Assembly: GCA_026874595.1 (NCBI GenBank)
Contig: CM049316.1
Span: 13,382,839 to 13,446,838, forward strand
Direction of reading: 5' to 3'
Origin: Sipunculus nudus
Taxonomy: Eukaryota; Annelida; Sipuncula; Golfingiida; Sipunculidae
Length of the DNA stretch: 64,000 nucleotides
Position 1 is the first letter of the stretch, and each line of letters opens with the position of its first letter. The translations under genes were made by a program, and so were the position numbers. The notes beneath the pieces were generated by a model. It saw only the letters and a list, made by a program, of their open reading frames with translations. It was not told the DNA's origin and made no database searches. Shown piece after piece: positions 22,641 through 35,462 of this stretch.

Positions 22641-25057
22641 CGCTGTGTAAAGAGCGTAGTATCTATGATCATAATTAGGCCTAAATTTGTTCTTAATAAT
22701 CTCTATATATATAACTATATGGTATCTTCTGTAGTAATTTAAATTCTAGACATTTCCCCAAATAATTTATAATATCATATTCTAACCTGAATTTTCATGC
22801 TTAATGGGGAAGTCTAAACTTTTTTTATCTGTCTGCTTTTTAGTACTCATGATTGTAGTATTTTATAGGTCATTTATTAACACATCATTACATGTACACT
22901 AATATCTTTTTCCCATATATGAACCTATTTTTAACATTGATATGTGTCTTTTATTAATGTCTTTTTACAATCTGTTATATGTCGAATGTGAGAACAGCCA
23001 GCATCTAATGTTTACTTTGTTGTAAAAAACGGACTGAAAATAAAATTTTGTATTTTTGTACCGTATTCGTATATATGAATGAGACTTTCATTTTCATTTA
23101 GTCCTACGCAAGGATTTCTTTTATGTGATTAAGTCGAGAGTGGGGATTATATTAGCAGCATTAATACCGTAGACTTAGTAATAATTTACCAAGAAAAGTT
23201 CTTGAAATAAATAAAAGTGGTGAATATGTGAAATAATTGTTTGGTGTGGCCTAAGTTTTATGCGCTTCCACGAAGTGTACTGTCCATCAACTAACGTAGT
23301 TAACGCTAGATGGCGCAAAGTACAGGTGCATATCAGATCCCTGTTTATCACCCACAGCCATGAACTGTTTACTGACTACCAGGAAAGGAAGCCTCCCAGG
23401 ATTTTTGCTGCCGTTTTAAGGTTGAAAAGTGCCCACTCTCAAGTAAGCATTAGAAAGTACCATAAGAAAAATCGGTACTAATATAGAACGCGGGCTTGAC
23501 CCCACCACTACCATACGGTATGCATGAAGTCGTATAGCCACCAAGGGTGACTATAAAAATGTTAGGTATATCTGAGAGTACATTTTATAGTCACCAACCC
23601 ATGGATGCATGTGGGTGGGATTCTAACCTCTGTATGATCTGGGTCTATAAAAGGGAGAAAACCCTTTTATCTTTTTTTTAAGATAATATTCTGTTATGAT
23701 TACTAATATTAAGCTAATTGCATAAATACCCTGCTTAATTAAGTCTATAACTCTTATAAAACTGGACCAGTACATAAAACATTGTCACCGCTACATATAC
23801 ATTTTAACTGCTTCTGTCATGGCGGTTATGAGCAGTACGACCTGTGTCTTCTTAGACCAAAATACACAATAACTAAAGTAAAATGCACTTACAGTTGCCA
23901 ATATGTTGCAGTTGTATTGGAAATAAGATACTTTTGCCATAATGAAAAAGTTTTAATGTCACCCCATCTGTTAAACTGAAAATAAAACAGCCTTTTCTGG
24001 AAAATACGATCGTAAAGTGGTCAAATAGCACTTACCTCTATATATGGGGAGGCGACTAAACATTCTTCCGTTAACGGTGCAAGACATTTTGACCCTGCAG
24101 GCGGCTAGAAGTCATACTGCTACTTGCATCTTAATTTTGCCACTTATTTTTTATCTGCCACTTACACTCTCCTCCATTACATAAATCCTAAACATTATAA
24201 CGTCCGTCCGTATACACTCATAACCTCGTCGAGACTTTGCGGGAGGGCTCCTACAGTCGCTCTATAGTGGCTCCATAAAATTTTTGTATTCAGTGAGATG
24301 AGATGAAATATATTAATTTGATCCTTTGGTTTCAGAGTCATTTTATAAAAAAATGGCATTATTTTTGTACTGAATGCATGCATCCCCAATCCAGACATTT
24401 GGCCCTTCAGTATTCAAAGGTTCATTATACAGATAAATCAATGCCTCTTACAGTGGAATATCAAACGTATTCAGTATATCGTATAATTCTTATATCCTTC
24501 ATTCAATTTTAGTGCAACAATTCCCTCTTAAAGTTAAATATTTCAAAACTAAGGGTGACAAAAGAAAGTTATCTTACAAGAACTCTTCACAAAAATCAAT
24601 AAGGGCCGCATGAGTGTCCATGTCAACTGCCATGGGCATGCATATTGGCCTTGGATCCAGTCTATCAGAAAGTCTGGATTTTCAACTGGGGGTACTGAAG
24701 ATGCTGTTATGCGCCCATCTCTATGATTGGCTAAGGGTCATAATAGAGTTGGGTACCAACTTCTTGCCTGTCTATCCCATAGATTAAGTAAATAATAAAG
24801 AGATGGACCATATAGTGTGAAAAATGCTATGAAAATGTCGGATAGGTAATAGTAATGAGGAATTACCCAGAAAAATAACTAATTTAACCCAAATCTACAC
24901 TTGCAGCATTTCAAGCGCCTGTGGTATTAATAAGTGGATGGTTTTGGTGGTAAGTGACAAATTAAAATAATATAAATTAATCAATAAATTAAAAAGTAAA
25001 GAAAATGTCAACCAAATATAGAGACGCATGTCTGGCCACTATATGACTAGCGAAAGC
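22640..25057. other. AT-rich interval without recognised gene
   Basis: The open frame at 23260-23481 and others here are short and match no family I know. There is no tandem or inverted repeat I can point to beyond short AT stretches. Confidence 0.5.
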
Positions 25058-26030
25058 ATTTTTAGCTCAGCTGACTTTCAGTCATGCTGAGCTATAGCGA
25101 TCACTCTTTGTCCGTCGTCCGTCTGTCTGTCTGTCCGTCTGTCCGTTAACCTGGCACAAATCGTAACCGCTGGACTTAGAATCTTGTAACTTTACATTCT
25201 GAGAGGTCAATGAAAAATCTCCTTGGAAACAAGAAATTAGGTCTCTGTTACCCATATCCTTCGAGCTATTGGGCCCCAAAGTACCCCCCAGAATAGTCAA
25301 AATTTTCAACAAAAACTTTAATATCTCTTATTAACTACATCACTGATGGTCATGATTTTTGGCATACATATTTATCATGAGATGTTTCATCAGTTCCTGC
25401 AGATTGGTGGCGCCACCTGTATTTTTAGATTTTTTACTAATTTTTTTCTCTATTTTTGAGACCTTTAAAAATGTGAACAACTGTTAACAGGGCACAAATC
25501 GTAAAGACTGGACCTAGAATCTTCATTCTTGGCACAGTGAGAGACCTATGAAAAGTCTCCATGGAAACCAGAAATTAGGTCTCTGTTACCCAAATCCTTT
25601 GAGCTATGGGGCCCCAAAGTACCCCCCAGAATAGTGAAAAATTTCATACAAAAACTTCAATATCTCATTAACTACATCACTGAAGGTCATGATTTTTGGC
25701 ATACATATTGATCATGAGATGTTTCATCAGTTTCTGCAGACTGGTGGTGCCACCTGTATTTTTCGATTCTTTACGAATTGTTTTCTCTATTTTTGAGACC
25801 TTTAAAAATGTGAACAACTGTTAACAGGGCACAAATTGTTAAGACTGGACCTAGAATCTTCATTCTTGACACAGTGAGAGACCTATGAAAAGTCTCCATG
25901 GAAACCTGAAATAAGGTTTCCGTTACCCATATCATTTGAGCTGTGGGGCTCCCAATTACCCCCCAGAATAATGGAATATTTGATTTAAAACAAGGGACCT
26001 ATGGGTCACTGTGCTCAGCTGACGTTACCT
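25058..26030 (+). mobile_element. Family-A tandem-core element, probably full length
   Basis: The left end is a hairpin, AGCTCAGCTGAC...GTCATGCTGAGCT, at 25064-25093, followed by a CCGTCTGTCTG microsatellite at 25115-25145. The core has about two and a half units of about 320 bp (GGTCTCTGTTACCCA, AGTACCCCCCAGAATAG, GATCATGAGATG, CTGCAGACTGGTGG, GCCACCTGTATTTT). The right end carries a single hairpin arm, GCTCAGCTGACG, at about 26011. No coding capacity is seen, so it is non-autonomous. Superfamily is uncertain. A hairpin at one end with a single arm at the other and a tandem core resembles Helentron-associated (HINE) or bivalve pearl-type elements, which is inference. Confidence 0.65.
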
Positions 26031-27439
26031 TGAAGGTAAAAATCTAAAATAATATCTAATGGAGATAAAGTGTAAGAGGAAGAGGTAATAAAGGCCATGG
26101 TTGGTTTATATGATTGGTTTGTATTGATGAGCAAGAAATTGTTGCAAAGAATATTTTGTGACCTGACCATGTGTTTCCTAATGTTGAAACTAAAGCAAGT
26201 GAGCAGTTTGTGAACAAATGATCTGTACTATTATCATGATCATTAGTTGGTTTTTCGATTAACTGTTGACATTTCAGTAGTTTACACATTTGTTCAATTG
26301 AATCTATTTTTTTGTATAATATATATTATTAAATATATATGTATTTTTTTTATGAAATGTATAAAGTTGAAATATAGCTAATTAACAACATAAAACAGGG
26401 CAAACAAAGCCTGATCTCAAATTCTGCTGAGGCAGGAAAATAATGAACAAATGTTTGTATTAAATCCTGATTTTTTTATCACATCAATTATTTTCTAATT
26501 TAAGTTTATATTTCTATAAATTTCCAATTTAACATATATATCTGAATATAAAAGTTGATTCATAATTCTCAATTGCATCATCATAAATCTCAATCTTGTC
26601 AGATAACACCACATCATGCATACAAATGTTTATTTATTTTTTACCACAAAAATATATCTTTTAAATCTGCAAAACAATAAATATCTAAAAATAATACTTG
26701 ATTTAGATTTCACAATTTTTAATTGTGTCTTTATTTATCCATAATGTGCTTCATATTTTATAATAATTTAAGCATACTGATGGGTTCATTTATATTTGTT
26801 AAAATCATTTAAAAGAAAATTGATTTCTTTAAAAATGCTACATTACACAACATTGCATCTTCTGGATTACACCTTGAATTATTTTTTCAAGGAAAGTTTT
26901 TGCATATCGGAGTGGAAACAGCATTACAATTAAGGAGATACAGTGAAAACAATAACAATTACTGCATAACACTTGGTGGGTTGGGTTTGCTGGGGGGGGG
27001 GAGGGGTGATTGGGGTGGTGATATGAGAATAACTGTACACCTGTCACAGCAGGGGATCTCCCCCAGTGACTGTAACAAATCAGAAACCCTGGCATAACTG
27101 ACTTCCAGTGACCTGGAGTGGGACTACAGAAAAAAAATCAATAACTAGCTTAATTTTCAAGCTTTTATTTTCAAATTTCAGATTTAGACAAACTAAATAT
27201 TTATGTTTACATGCTGTGAAAATTTAATCAATGGTGCTTACAGGAAAAAAACGTGCCATGGTCAAAGTTGGGCAAAATTTAAGGTACTGATTTTTTTTTA
27301 TGCTAATAACTTAAAAAATTTACAAAATTCGGATCTAATTTTGGGTAAACAATTGAATCTTAATTAAACATAGTTATATACTTGAGAAAATAGACTCTAG
27401 TTTCAAAATTTTTCATGTTAAGTGAGTTATTATTTTCCC
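26031..27439. other. AT-rich interval without recognised gene
   Basis: Apart from a G-rich patch at about 26990-27020, nothing distinctive was seen. No exon is supported. Confidence 0.5.
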
Positions 27440-27865
27440 TGATTTTTTACAAAGTCCATTATGTTTGGGCCCATAACTTAAAGAATTTATACTTTACAGA
27501 CTTAATTTCTGGCATGTACATAGGAACTATATAGAGGAATATTTATGGTAAATATGAGGAAAAACAGATAAGTGGTTTTGATAATAGGCAGTCCTGAAGT
27601 GTGAAAATAGGATTTTAATAAAAAATTGAGGTTTTTCCTTAATTTCTCAAAGGAACAAAGTCGCAAAGACCCAGTTTTCGGCTTGGTAGGAGATCTTGGG
27701 GACATCTAACATTATGCTGAATTTTGGATTCCTAGGTCTTACGGTTTTAAAACGTGCCACATCTACGGACGGACGGACGGACGGACGGACGGACAGACGG
27801 ACGGACGGACGACGGACAATGGACCACGACTATAGCTCAGATGACTTATAGTCAGCTGAGCTAAA
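27440..27865 (+). repeat. Family-A' repeat with (GGAC)n tract and terminal hairpin
   Basis: It shares ordered blocks with 21420-21797 (GTTTGGGCCCATAAC, AAGTCGCAAAGACCC, GGGGACATCTAAC, TTTTAAAACGTGCC). A (GGAC)n microsatellite at 27768-27818 precedes the hairpin at 27834-27862, whose arms AGCTCAGATGAC and GTCAGCTGAGCT differ at only one base pair. Confidence 0.75.
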
Positions 27866-29955
27866 AACTGCAACATCTCAATTACTACAATACAGATGGT
27901 CATGATTTTTGGCATACATATTGATCATGAGATGTTCCATCAGTTCCTGCAGACTGGTGGCGCCGCCTATATTGTTTGATTTTTTACGATTTCTTCCTCT
28001 ATTTTTGAGACCTTTAAGGATGCTGTCATCTGTTAGCATGGCAAAAATCATAACGACTGGACCTAGAATCTTCATTCTCGATACACTGAGAGACCTATGA
28101 AGTCTCCATGGAAACCAGAAATTAGTTCTCTGTTACCCATATTCTTAAGGCTGTATGGCTCCAAAATACCCCCCAGAATAATGGAAAATTTGATACAAAA
28201 AGTGCAGTATCTGAATAACTACAACACTGATGGTCATGATTTTTGGCATACATATTGATCATGAGCTGTTCCTTCAGTTTCTGCAGACTGGATGCGCCAC
28301 CTCTATTTTTTTCAAATTTTTATGAATTGTTTTTCTCTTTTTTTCGAGACCTTTAAAGATGTGGTTATCTGTCAACAGGGTACAAATTGCAACAACTGGA
28401 CCCAGAAACTTCATTCTTGTCATGCAAGGAGGCCCATGAAGAGTGCCTGTGGAAACTTGAAATTAGGTCTCTGTTACCCATATCCTTCAAGCTATAGGAC
28501 TCTGAAGTATCCCTCAGAATAATGGACAATTTGAATCAAAAGCTGAAGTATCTGAACAACTAATACGGAGATCATCATGATTCTTTGCATGGATATTGAC
28601 CATGAAGTGTTTTATTAGTTTCTGCATACTGGTGGAGCCACCTGTATTTTTGTATCCTCCAAAACGAAGTTTTGCAGATACTATGTTTTTGACCAGGTTC
28701 CTCCGCCGCCGCCACGTTTGTTTCCAGAGAGCTCTTCTGAGAAAAATGGACCAATTTTTCCGAAAATTTTAACCAATTATCGAGTCACATGTGAACTAGT
28801 GCCTAACCAATTTGTGTTGACCTCTGACCTTTCCCCTCTATCTAGCATCCATTTGTGCGTCTGTTTCCACACATAAACCCTCATATCTCGGGAACCCATT
28901 GACCAATCAGGAAATAAAATTTATACAAATGTAGCCCTTGGATTGCTCTATAACATACACAAAAATGGTGGCGCCATCTGTAACCATGTTTGCACAGTGT
29001 CCATCTGTTTATCTGCCTTGGGTTAAAATCACTCATATCTCTGCAGTGAATTGACTAATTCACCTGAAATTTGGCATGCATATACATCCAGGATAGCTTT
29101 CTTGATTTTATGACAGATGGCGCCACCTACATTCACGTTCACGCTGATCACATCCAAGCTCATATCTCAGGAACCTTTTGACAGATTGAGCCAAAATTTT
29201 GCATGTGTATAGATCTCACATAGCTCTTTATCATACGCAAAACTGGTGGCGCCACCTGCAACCATTTTTACACAGCGTCTGTCTCTTTTCTGCCGTGGGA
29301 TAATGTCACTCATATCTCGGCAGTGGTTTGACATATCTGCCTAAAATTTTGCAGTTTTATACATCCTGGATAGCTTTCTTGATTTTATGACAGGTGGCGC
29401 CACCTACATTCTAGTTTATGCTGCAGACATCCGAGCTCATATCTCGAGAACTGTTTGAACAATTGGGCCAAAATTTTGCATGTGTATAGATCTCACATAG
29501 GTCTTTATCATACACAAAACTGGAGGGGCCACCTGCAACCATTTTTGCACAGCGTCTGTCTGTTTGTCTGCCGTCGGCTAAAATCACTCGTATGCATGTA
29601 GTGTGGTATGCATTTGTGGTAGGTGGCACAACCTACATACACATTTAGGCTGCAGACATCCATGCTAATATGCAACATACCTCACTCTATTTCCCTTGCC
29701 ACTCAATCCATGCCTCACTTCAACCGTTCCACTCTGATTTTGGCGGATACACGTAGTCACTTGTCGGCTACCCGTATTCTAGTTTTTAAAGTTTACACAT
29801 TTTTTCTCTATTTTTGAGATATATAAATACAGACTAAATCTTGGCCTGTTGGTTAATCTGTTTGATGCTTCAGTTGAATGGGTATATACTACCATTCTGA
29901 TGATAAAATTTCCTTTAGCGAATCTCTTCCCAGTCAGCTGAGCGTCATGACCCAT
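27834..29955 (+). mobile_element. Family-A tandem-core element interrupted by a family-B element
   Basis: It starts at the hairpin 27834-27862 shared with the preceding repeat. Units with GATCATGAGATGTTCC and ACTGGTGGCGCC follow up to 28650, and family-A sequence resumes at about 29770 (TTTTTCTCTATTTTTGAG), ending with the single arm CAGTCAGCTGAGCG at about 29932. The interruption is the nested element at 28651-29759. Confidence 0.65.
28651..29759 (+). mobile_element. Family-B tandem-core element (GTATCCGCC hairpin), nested in family A
   Basis: The left end is the hairpin TGTATCCTCCAAAACG / GTTTTGCAGATAC, followed by a short CCGCCGCCGCC tract. The core is about three units of about 300 bp, each a dimer of two related halves (CTCATATCTCGG ... 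AAATTTTGCA ... GGTGGCGCCACCT). The right end carries a single arm, TTTTGGCGGATACA, at 29738-29751, the reverse complement of the left terminus. No open frame resembles a transposase or helicase. Confidence 0.7.
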
Positions 29956-30210
29956 TGGTCACTTGTTAATTGTGACTAGCCAATTTGTATTGCAATTTTG
30001 TTGAAAATACTGTATATCTGATTTCCTATTACACACCCATATATCAAACAACATGGACATAAAGGATATGTATGTCTCATCTTTAGCCATGCAGGGCTGA
30101 AGTAGAAATTATTGAATGCAAAACACTTAGAACTGAACAACTGTTTTTACCTCAAAAGATCATTCTCCACTTGTAGTGAGAATTAAACATACCTATTAAA
30201 GGTGTCTTAT

Positions 30211-31800
30211 TGTATCGCCAGACATAGTCTGGAGATACTATGGTTTAGGCACGGTCGCGCCGCCGCCGCCGCCGCAGAGATTTCTTTTGGACACAACTCA
30301 AAAAATATTTCACGGATCTTTACCAAACTTGGTATATGTATAGATATGGGTGAGAGGACGACGCCTATTTAAAATGAGGTCATGACCTGAACTAGGAGAG
30401 TGACCTTGACCTTGAATAGGTTCAATTTTGGGGAAAATCACACAAATTCTTAAATATCTCAAGAAAACTTGCATGGATTGATCCAAAAATCAAGTTGATC
30501 GAAGATCATGGATAGGGTTGTCATGTTCCAGAAACTGGTGGCGCCACCTATTATTCTTTACTTGTTTTCATGCCGTTTAATATCCCAAAAATTGCTACTT
30601 GACAGTACGGTGAGCATTATAAGTCAAAAAGTAATGGACAAATTTCTTTCATATTATGCATATACATGGATATGGGTTATAGGATAATGTTTATTTGAAT
30701 AGGGGTCATGACCTTTCCAATGAGTGGCTTTGACCTTGAATATTGCCATATATGGTGAAAATCACACAAAATCATTAATTTCTCTATAAGGGATGCATGC
30801 ATTGGTCCAAAAATCAACTTGACCGAAGATCTTGGACAGTAATGTCATGTACCGGAAACAGGTGGCACCACCTGTTATTCTTTTACTTGTTTTCGTGCCG
30901 TTTAATACCCCATCATTGCCACTTAACAGTACATTTATAACCTGTGAGCATTATGAGTCAAAAACTAATGGGAAGATTTCTTTCATATTATGCATATACA
31001 TAGACATGGGTTATGGGATGATGTATATATAAATTGGGGTCATGACCTTTCCTATTAGAGTGGCCTTGACCTTGAATATTGCCATATATGGTGAAAATTA
31101 CACAAAATCATTAATATCTCAATAAGGGATGCATGCATTGGTCCAAAAATCAACATGTTCGAAGATCTTGGAAAATATTGTCATGTACTGGAAACAGGTG
31201 GCGCCACCTGTTATTCTTTTACTTGTTTTGTGCCGTTTAATACCCCATCATTGCAATTTATCAGTACTGTGAGCATTATAAGTCAAAAACTAATGGACAA
31301 ATTTCTTTCATATTATGCATATACATGGATATGGGTTATAGGATAATGTTTATTTGAATAGGGGTCATGACCTTTCCAATGAGTGGCCTTGACCTTGAAT
31401 ATTGCCATATATGGTGAAAATCACACAAAATCATTAATTTCTCAATAAGGGATGCATTGATTGGTCCAAAAATCAACTTGAACGAAGATCTTGGATAGTG
31501 TTGTCATGTACGGGAAACAGGTGGTGCCACCTGTTATTCTTTTACTTGTTTTTGTGCAGTTTAATACCCCATCATTGCCAATTAACAGTATTGTGAGCAT
31601 TATAAGTCATAAAATAATGGACAGATTTCTTGCATATACATAGACATGGGTTAGGGGATGATGTATATTGAAATTTGGATCATGACCTTTTCTATGAGAA
31701 TGACCTTTTCTATGAGTGTGGTCTGATATTAATTGTTGCTGAAGATGGGGGGCCTATTCTTAAAGGGGGGGATTAATTGTCTGGGGATACTATGGCACCT
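30211..31800 (+). mobile_element. Family-C tandem-core element (CCAGAC hairpin)
   Basis: The left end is the hairpin TATCGCCAGAC ATA GTCTGGAGATA at 30213-30237, then a CGCCGCCGCCGCC tract at 30258-30275. The core is about four units of about 320-340 bp with GGATATGGGTTATAGGAT, GTCATGACCTTTCC and ACAGGTGGCGCCACCTG. The right end repeats GTCTGGGGATACTATGG at 31778-31794. Non-coding. It has the same architecture as families A and B but different end sequences. Confidence 0.7.
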
Positions 31801-32945
31801 GCGGTGCCAAGAAATATCTAGTTTAACTACACTAGAAAACTATTGTATCAGACATATTTGTTGTGACTTTGTAATTTGTTTGCTATAAACAGCTGGGTGT
31901 AAGGGCAATGGGAATTGCCAGGAATTCCTGAGAATTCCCAGGAAATACAGGGAAGTAAAGGGATTATAGGAATTGAGTCACATATTTCTAAATTGTATTT
32001 TGTTTTAGCTTTTTTTTGCAGAGATATATCACATATATTCATTTAGTAAGTGGGAGAGGAGGCCAAGGAAACAAAAGACACCTGTTTTCTGAAATTGTTT
32101 TTCATCAACAATCCAACTGTAACCTTGTTGTAATTATGTCATAAGAAACCACGGGACCCAAATACATGAGCAGTAACTGAGTACTACTGAGCAACTCCAA
32201 GGTCTCAGAAACCCCTCATATTGGGGGTAGTATAAACTAATGATGTAACATTATTATTATCCAGGGGGTATTTCCCAGTAAGTCCCAGATGGTAGTATTT
32301 GAGCTGTATTTCCAAGGGTGGGAATTCCCGGGAATTCCCACCCTTGGAATTCTCGAACAACCCTGGTAAGACAGGATTATTGGCATTTACCATAAACTTT
32401 GCCATTTTGAACAGCTATTTCATCATTTTCAAACTGGGGTTAGTATGTGCTTGGTAAAACAACAACAAGTCATGTAGGGCAAAGCAGATATTTCAGACTG
32501 GCATTACATGGCCAGTTTACAACTTTCATACAATTAAGTCAGGTAGATATGATGTCCCCATGGACCTTTCATGTGTCATGAGTGCAAAACATAAGGTTAT
32601 TTTCGTGTCATTAGTGAAACGCACTCATGGGGGGGCTCATGAATCATTGCTTATTTAATGCCAACAGGCATTAGAAGGATCAATTAATAAAATAATTAAC
32701 GGAATATCACAAATTTGCCCTTAGTCAATATCATGCTAGTATAATTGATAAGTGGATGGTTTTGGCAAAACCAAAACCTGCTTCAAAGATAGTTTCACAT
32801 GAGTGGAATCAGTTTTAGTTTTGCTATTATAAAGTGAACAGCTTCCTGGAACCGATACCTGTTTAAAAATTTTTCGAGTGGGATTGCCCAAGTTAAAAGT
32901 GTATCTTTCCACCTGTGAACATTGACAATAACATTTTAGTGTATA
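31801..32945. other. Interval between family-C element and hAT copy
   Basis: It contains clustered short GGAATTCC-type motifs at about 31908-31945 and a perfect 40-bp palindrome at 32310-32349. No gene was recognised. Confidence 0.55.
32310..32349. repeat. Perfect 40-bp palindrome
   Basis: The half-site TTCCAAGGGTGGGAATTCCC is followed immediately by its exact reverse complement, with no loop. The centre lies between 32329 and 32330. Confidence 0.95.
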
Positions 32946-32953
32946 CTTGTGGA

Positions 32954-35462
32954 CAGACATGGGGTAATAGTAAATAGTAATATTAATAGACTGTTACAGC
33001 TTTTTCCATGTAATAGTAATAGTAATAGACTAAAAAAATTGAGCTGTAATAGTAATAGTAATAGAAACAGAAGGCAAAGTAATAGAGTAATACATATTAC
33101 TTTCTGTTACTTCCTGTGAGCCCTTTGATCAGCATATCAGCAAATAATGCTGAACAGACTCAGTTCTTGTCCAGTAATTGCTCAGGATGTGCCTATTGTT
33201 GGTCAAAAAAATGGCCAGCTGCCACATTGCTGGTGGCCATCTGCCACATTGCTGGTGGCCACTGGTGCTAATTACATAAGAGTACTGGACAGAGTAGGTC
33301 ACAGCCAAATAAGTTAATTGGCAGAATCTGACCTTTGATTAGTAAACCATGGATAAACAGAGGCATGTTTGATGTTAAGAGACAGATAAATAGTTTATTG
33401 TATCCGCCAAAACAAAGTTTTGCGGATACAATGTTTTCAGAAAGACGCCGTCGCGTAGGTGTCCGGAGAACTCCTCCATAACCGTTGGGTGGAATTTTAC
33501 GAAACCTGGGATTATGTTTGGGTCACATGTGAACTGCTGCACCCTGATTTTGTTTTGACCTCTGACCTTTCCTCTCTCCAGTGCGTCCATCTGTGCGTCT
33601 GTTTTGACACATTAACCCACATATCTCAGGAACCGTTTGACCAATCCGGAAAAAATGTTTGGACAAATGTAGCCCTTTTATAGCTTTATAACATACATAA
33701 AAAATGGTAGCGCCACCTGCAACCATTTTTGCACAGCGTCTATCTGTCCATCTTCCTTGGGATAAAATCGCTCATATATCTGCATTGGTTGGACTTATCC
33801 ACCTGAAATTTTGCATGTGTATACATCCTGGACAGCTTTCTTGATTTTATGACAGTGGCGCCACCTACTTTCACGTTAACGCTGCAGACATCCAAGCTCA
33901 TATCTTGGGAACCGTTTGACCCATTGTGACATGTACATCTTATCTCACATCCATCAATCCATATGCATATTCTAAAATGTACCTAGATTTGTTTTCACAA
34001 GCCAGTTTGCATTTTAATCATACAGATTGCAATAAAACACATTCAAGAAAAATATAATATGGAACCAGATACAGTGCAGACCCAAATGTTCATGGTAAGC
34101 TTACGGTGTTTTCACTACCCAAAATGTATTGAAGCCTACAATTCCATGAACTCATACCAGTACTACAATCACTTATATAAAGTCATACTGCAGGCACATG
34201 TATTATCTAGTTAATTTATATATAAAAACTTTTAAAACTATTCTTTTAATACTTGTCTGTTATTTCATAGTACCAATTTTGCAGATCTTCATTTTGTATC
34301 TAAATTTTATTTTATTTTTTTTATTATTTTATATCTGAAATTTTGATTTCAAATAATAAGATCCTGTTATGTACAAAATGCAAAGTATTAGATTGTTTAA
34401 TACCAAATAATTTTGAAAGTGATTTTAATCATATTTTATTTGTTTTGTAAAATTGATGTAAGTTTAAATCACTTTCCATATTCCTAAATTATCCTATGCT
34501 TGTTTTGCTGCAATGAAGAAGGGCATGCCTGAAGAATAAAAGACATGCATGCTACCATTATTGTTAAGTTAACCACCTCTCTGTTCACTCTCAAGATGTA
34601 CTTTGTGATGGAATAAAACATGGCATCACATCCAAATGAACATTTACACCCGAGAAGATGGGGTACTTTAGTCTCCAGTTTGGTTCTGTCCAGAATCTTG
34701 ACGTAAACAGTATTTTTATTGAATATATTTATAAGGATTAGGAAACAGGACACAGCCCTACATAAATTACTCTCCTGATACATACATAAAGGATTGAATT
34801 GTCAGCTTTGATACTAAATAATAATATGCAATAATCATGAATAATTCCTCTGGAGACAATTTTTAGTTACACTGAAAATCTGTATTCATTGACTAACGAA
34901 GATTAAATCTAAAAGGAAGTATGTACTATAAAATAAATTTATGTGAAATATATATGAAAATAATATAAAATGTACAAGTATGCATATAATTATAAATCAA
35001 TATTTTACATATGCCAGGGCCTTAAGAATGGGTTGCTTTTAAATTACATGTATTCAAGAGTTCATACATCTTATAATTTCGACTTGAAACACCCCAATAA
35101 TGATCACTGAGGATTCAAAATATTTAAAAAAAAAAGAATTAAAGAAGCTGAAATAATTAAGATCTCCAGTATCATTAGGCTTCTTGTAAATGACAGACAC
35201 AGTATAAGAAAATTGTGTAGGTAACTGGATGATATAGTTGCTTTTAATATTATTTAAACATGTGATTGTAGTGCTAGTTTATAGCACTCATGGCTATGCA
35301 AGGTCTAGAATCCTCCCATCAGTTTAAGTAAAAGTAATAGAAATAGATACCCCAGTAATAGTAATAGTAATAGTAACAGAAGATAAAATGTAGTAATAGT
35401 AATAGTAATATCAGAAATTGAAAGTAATAGTAATAGTACAACTGTAATAGACCCCATGTCTG
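32954..35462 (+). mobile_element. hAT-like non-autonomous DNA transposon, left copy
   Basis: The terminal inverted repeats are CAGACATGGGGT at 32954 and its near complement ACCCCATGTCTG ending at 35462. They are flanked by a perfect 8-bp direct repeat, CTTGTGGA, at 32946-32953 and 35463-35470, the target-site duplication length of the hAT superfamily. Both ends carry subterminal arrays of the hexamer TAATAG or its complement. No transposase was recognised; a 99-residue open frame at 34484-34783 (minus) has a shorter relative in the other copy but matches nothing I know. A truncated family-B element is inserted at 33399-33924. Confidence 0.85.
33399..33924 (+). mobile_element. Family-B element, right end missing, inserted in the left hAT copy
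   Basis: It begins with the hairpin TGTATCCGCC ... GCGGATACA at 33399-33430 and stops inside a core unit after GGAACCGTTTGACC. The right hAT copy (about 39000-39060, reverse complement) lacks this segment and gives the empty site, which fixes the insert ends to within a few bases. Confidence 0.75.

Noticed and set aside
34484-34783. 99-codon open frame in the left hAT copy, related to 38069-38251 in the right copy
   Set aside because: Considered as a transposase remnant, but no hAT motif is seen, and the shared peptide is explained by shared DNA.
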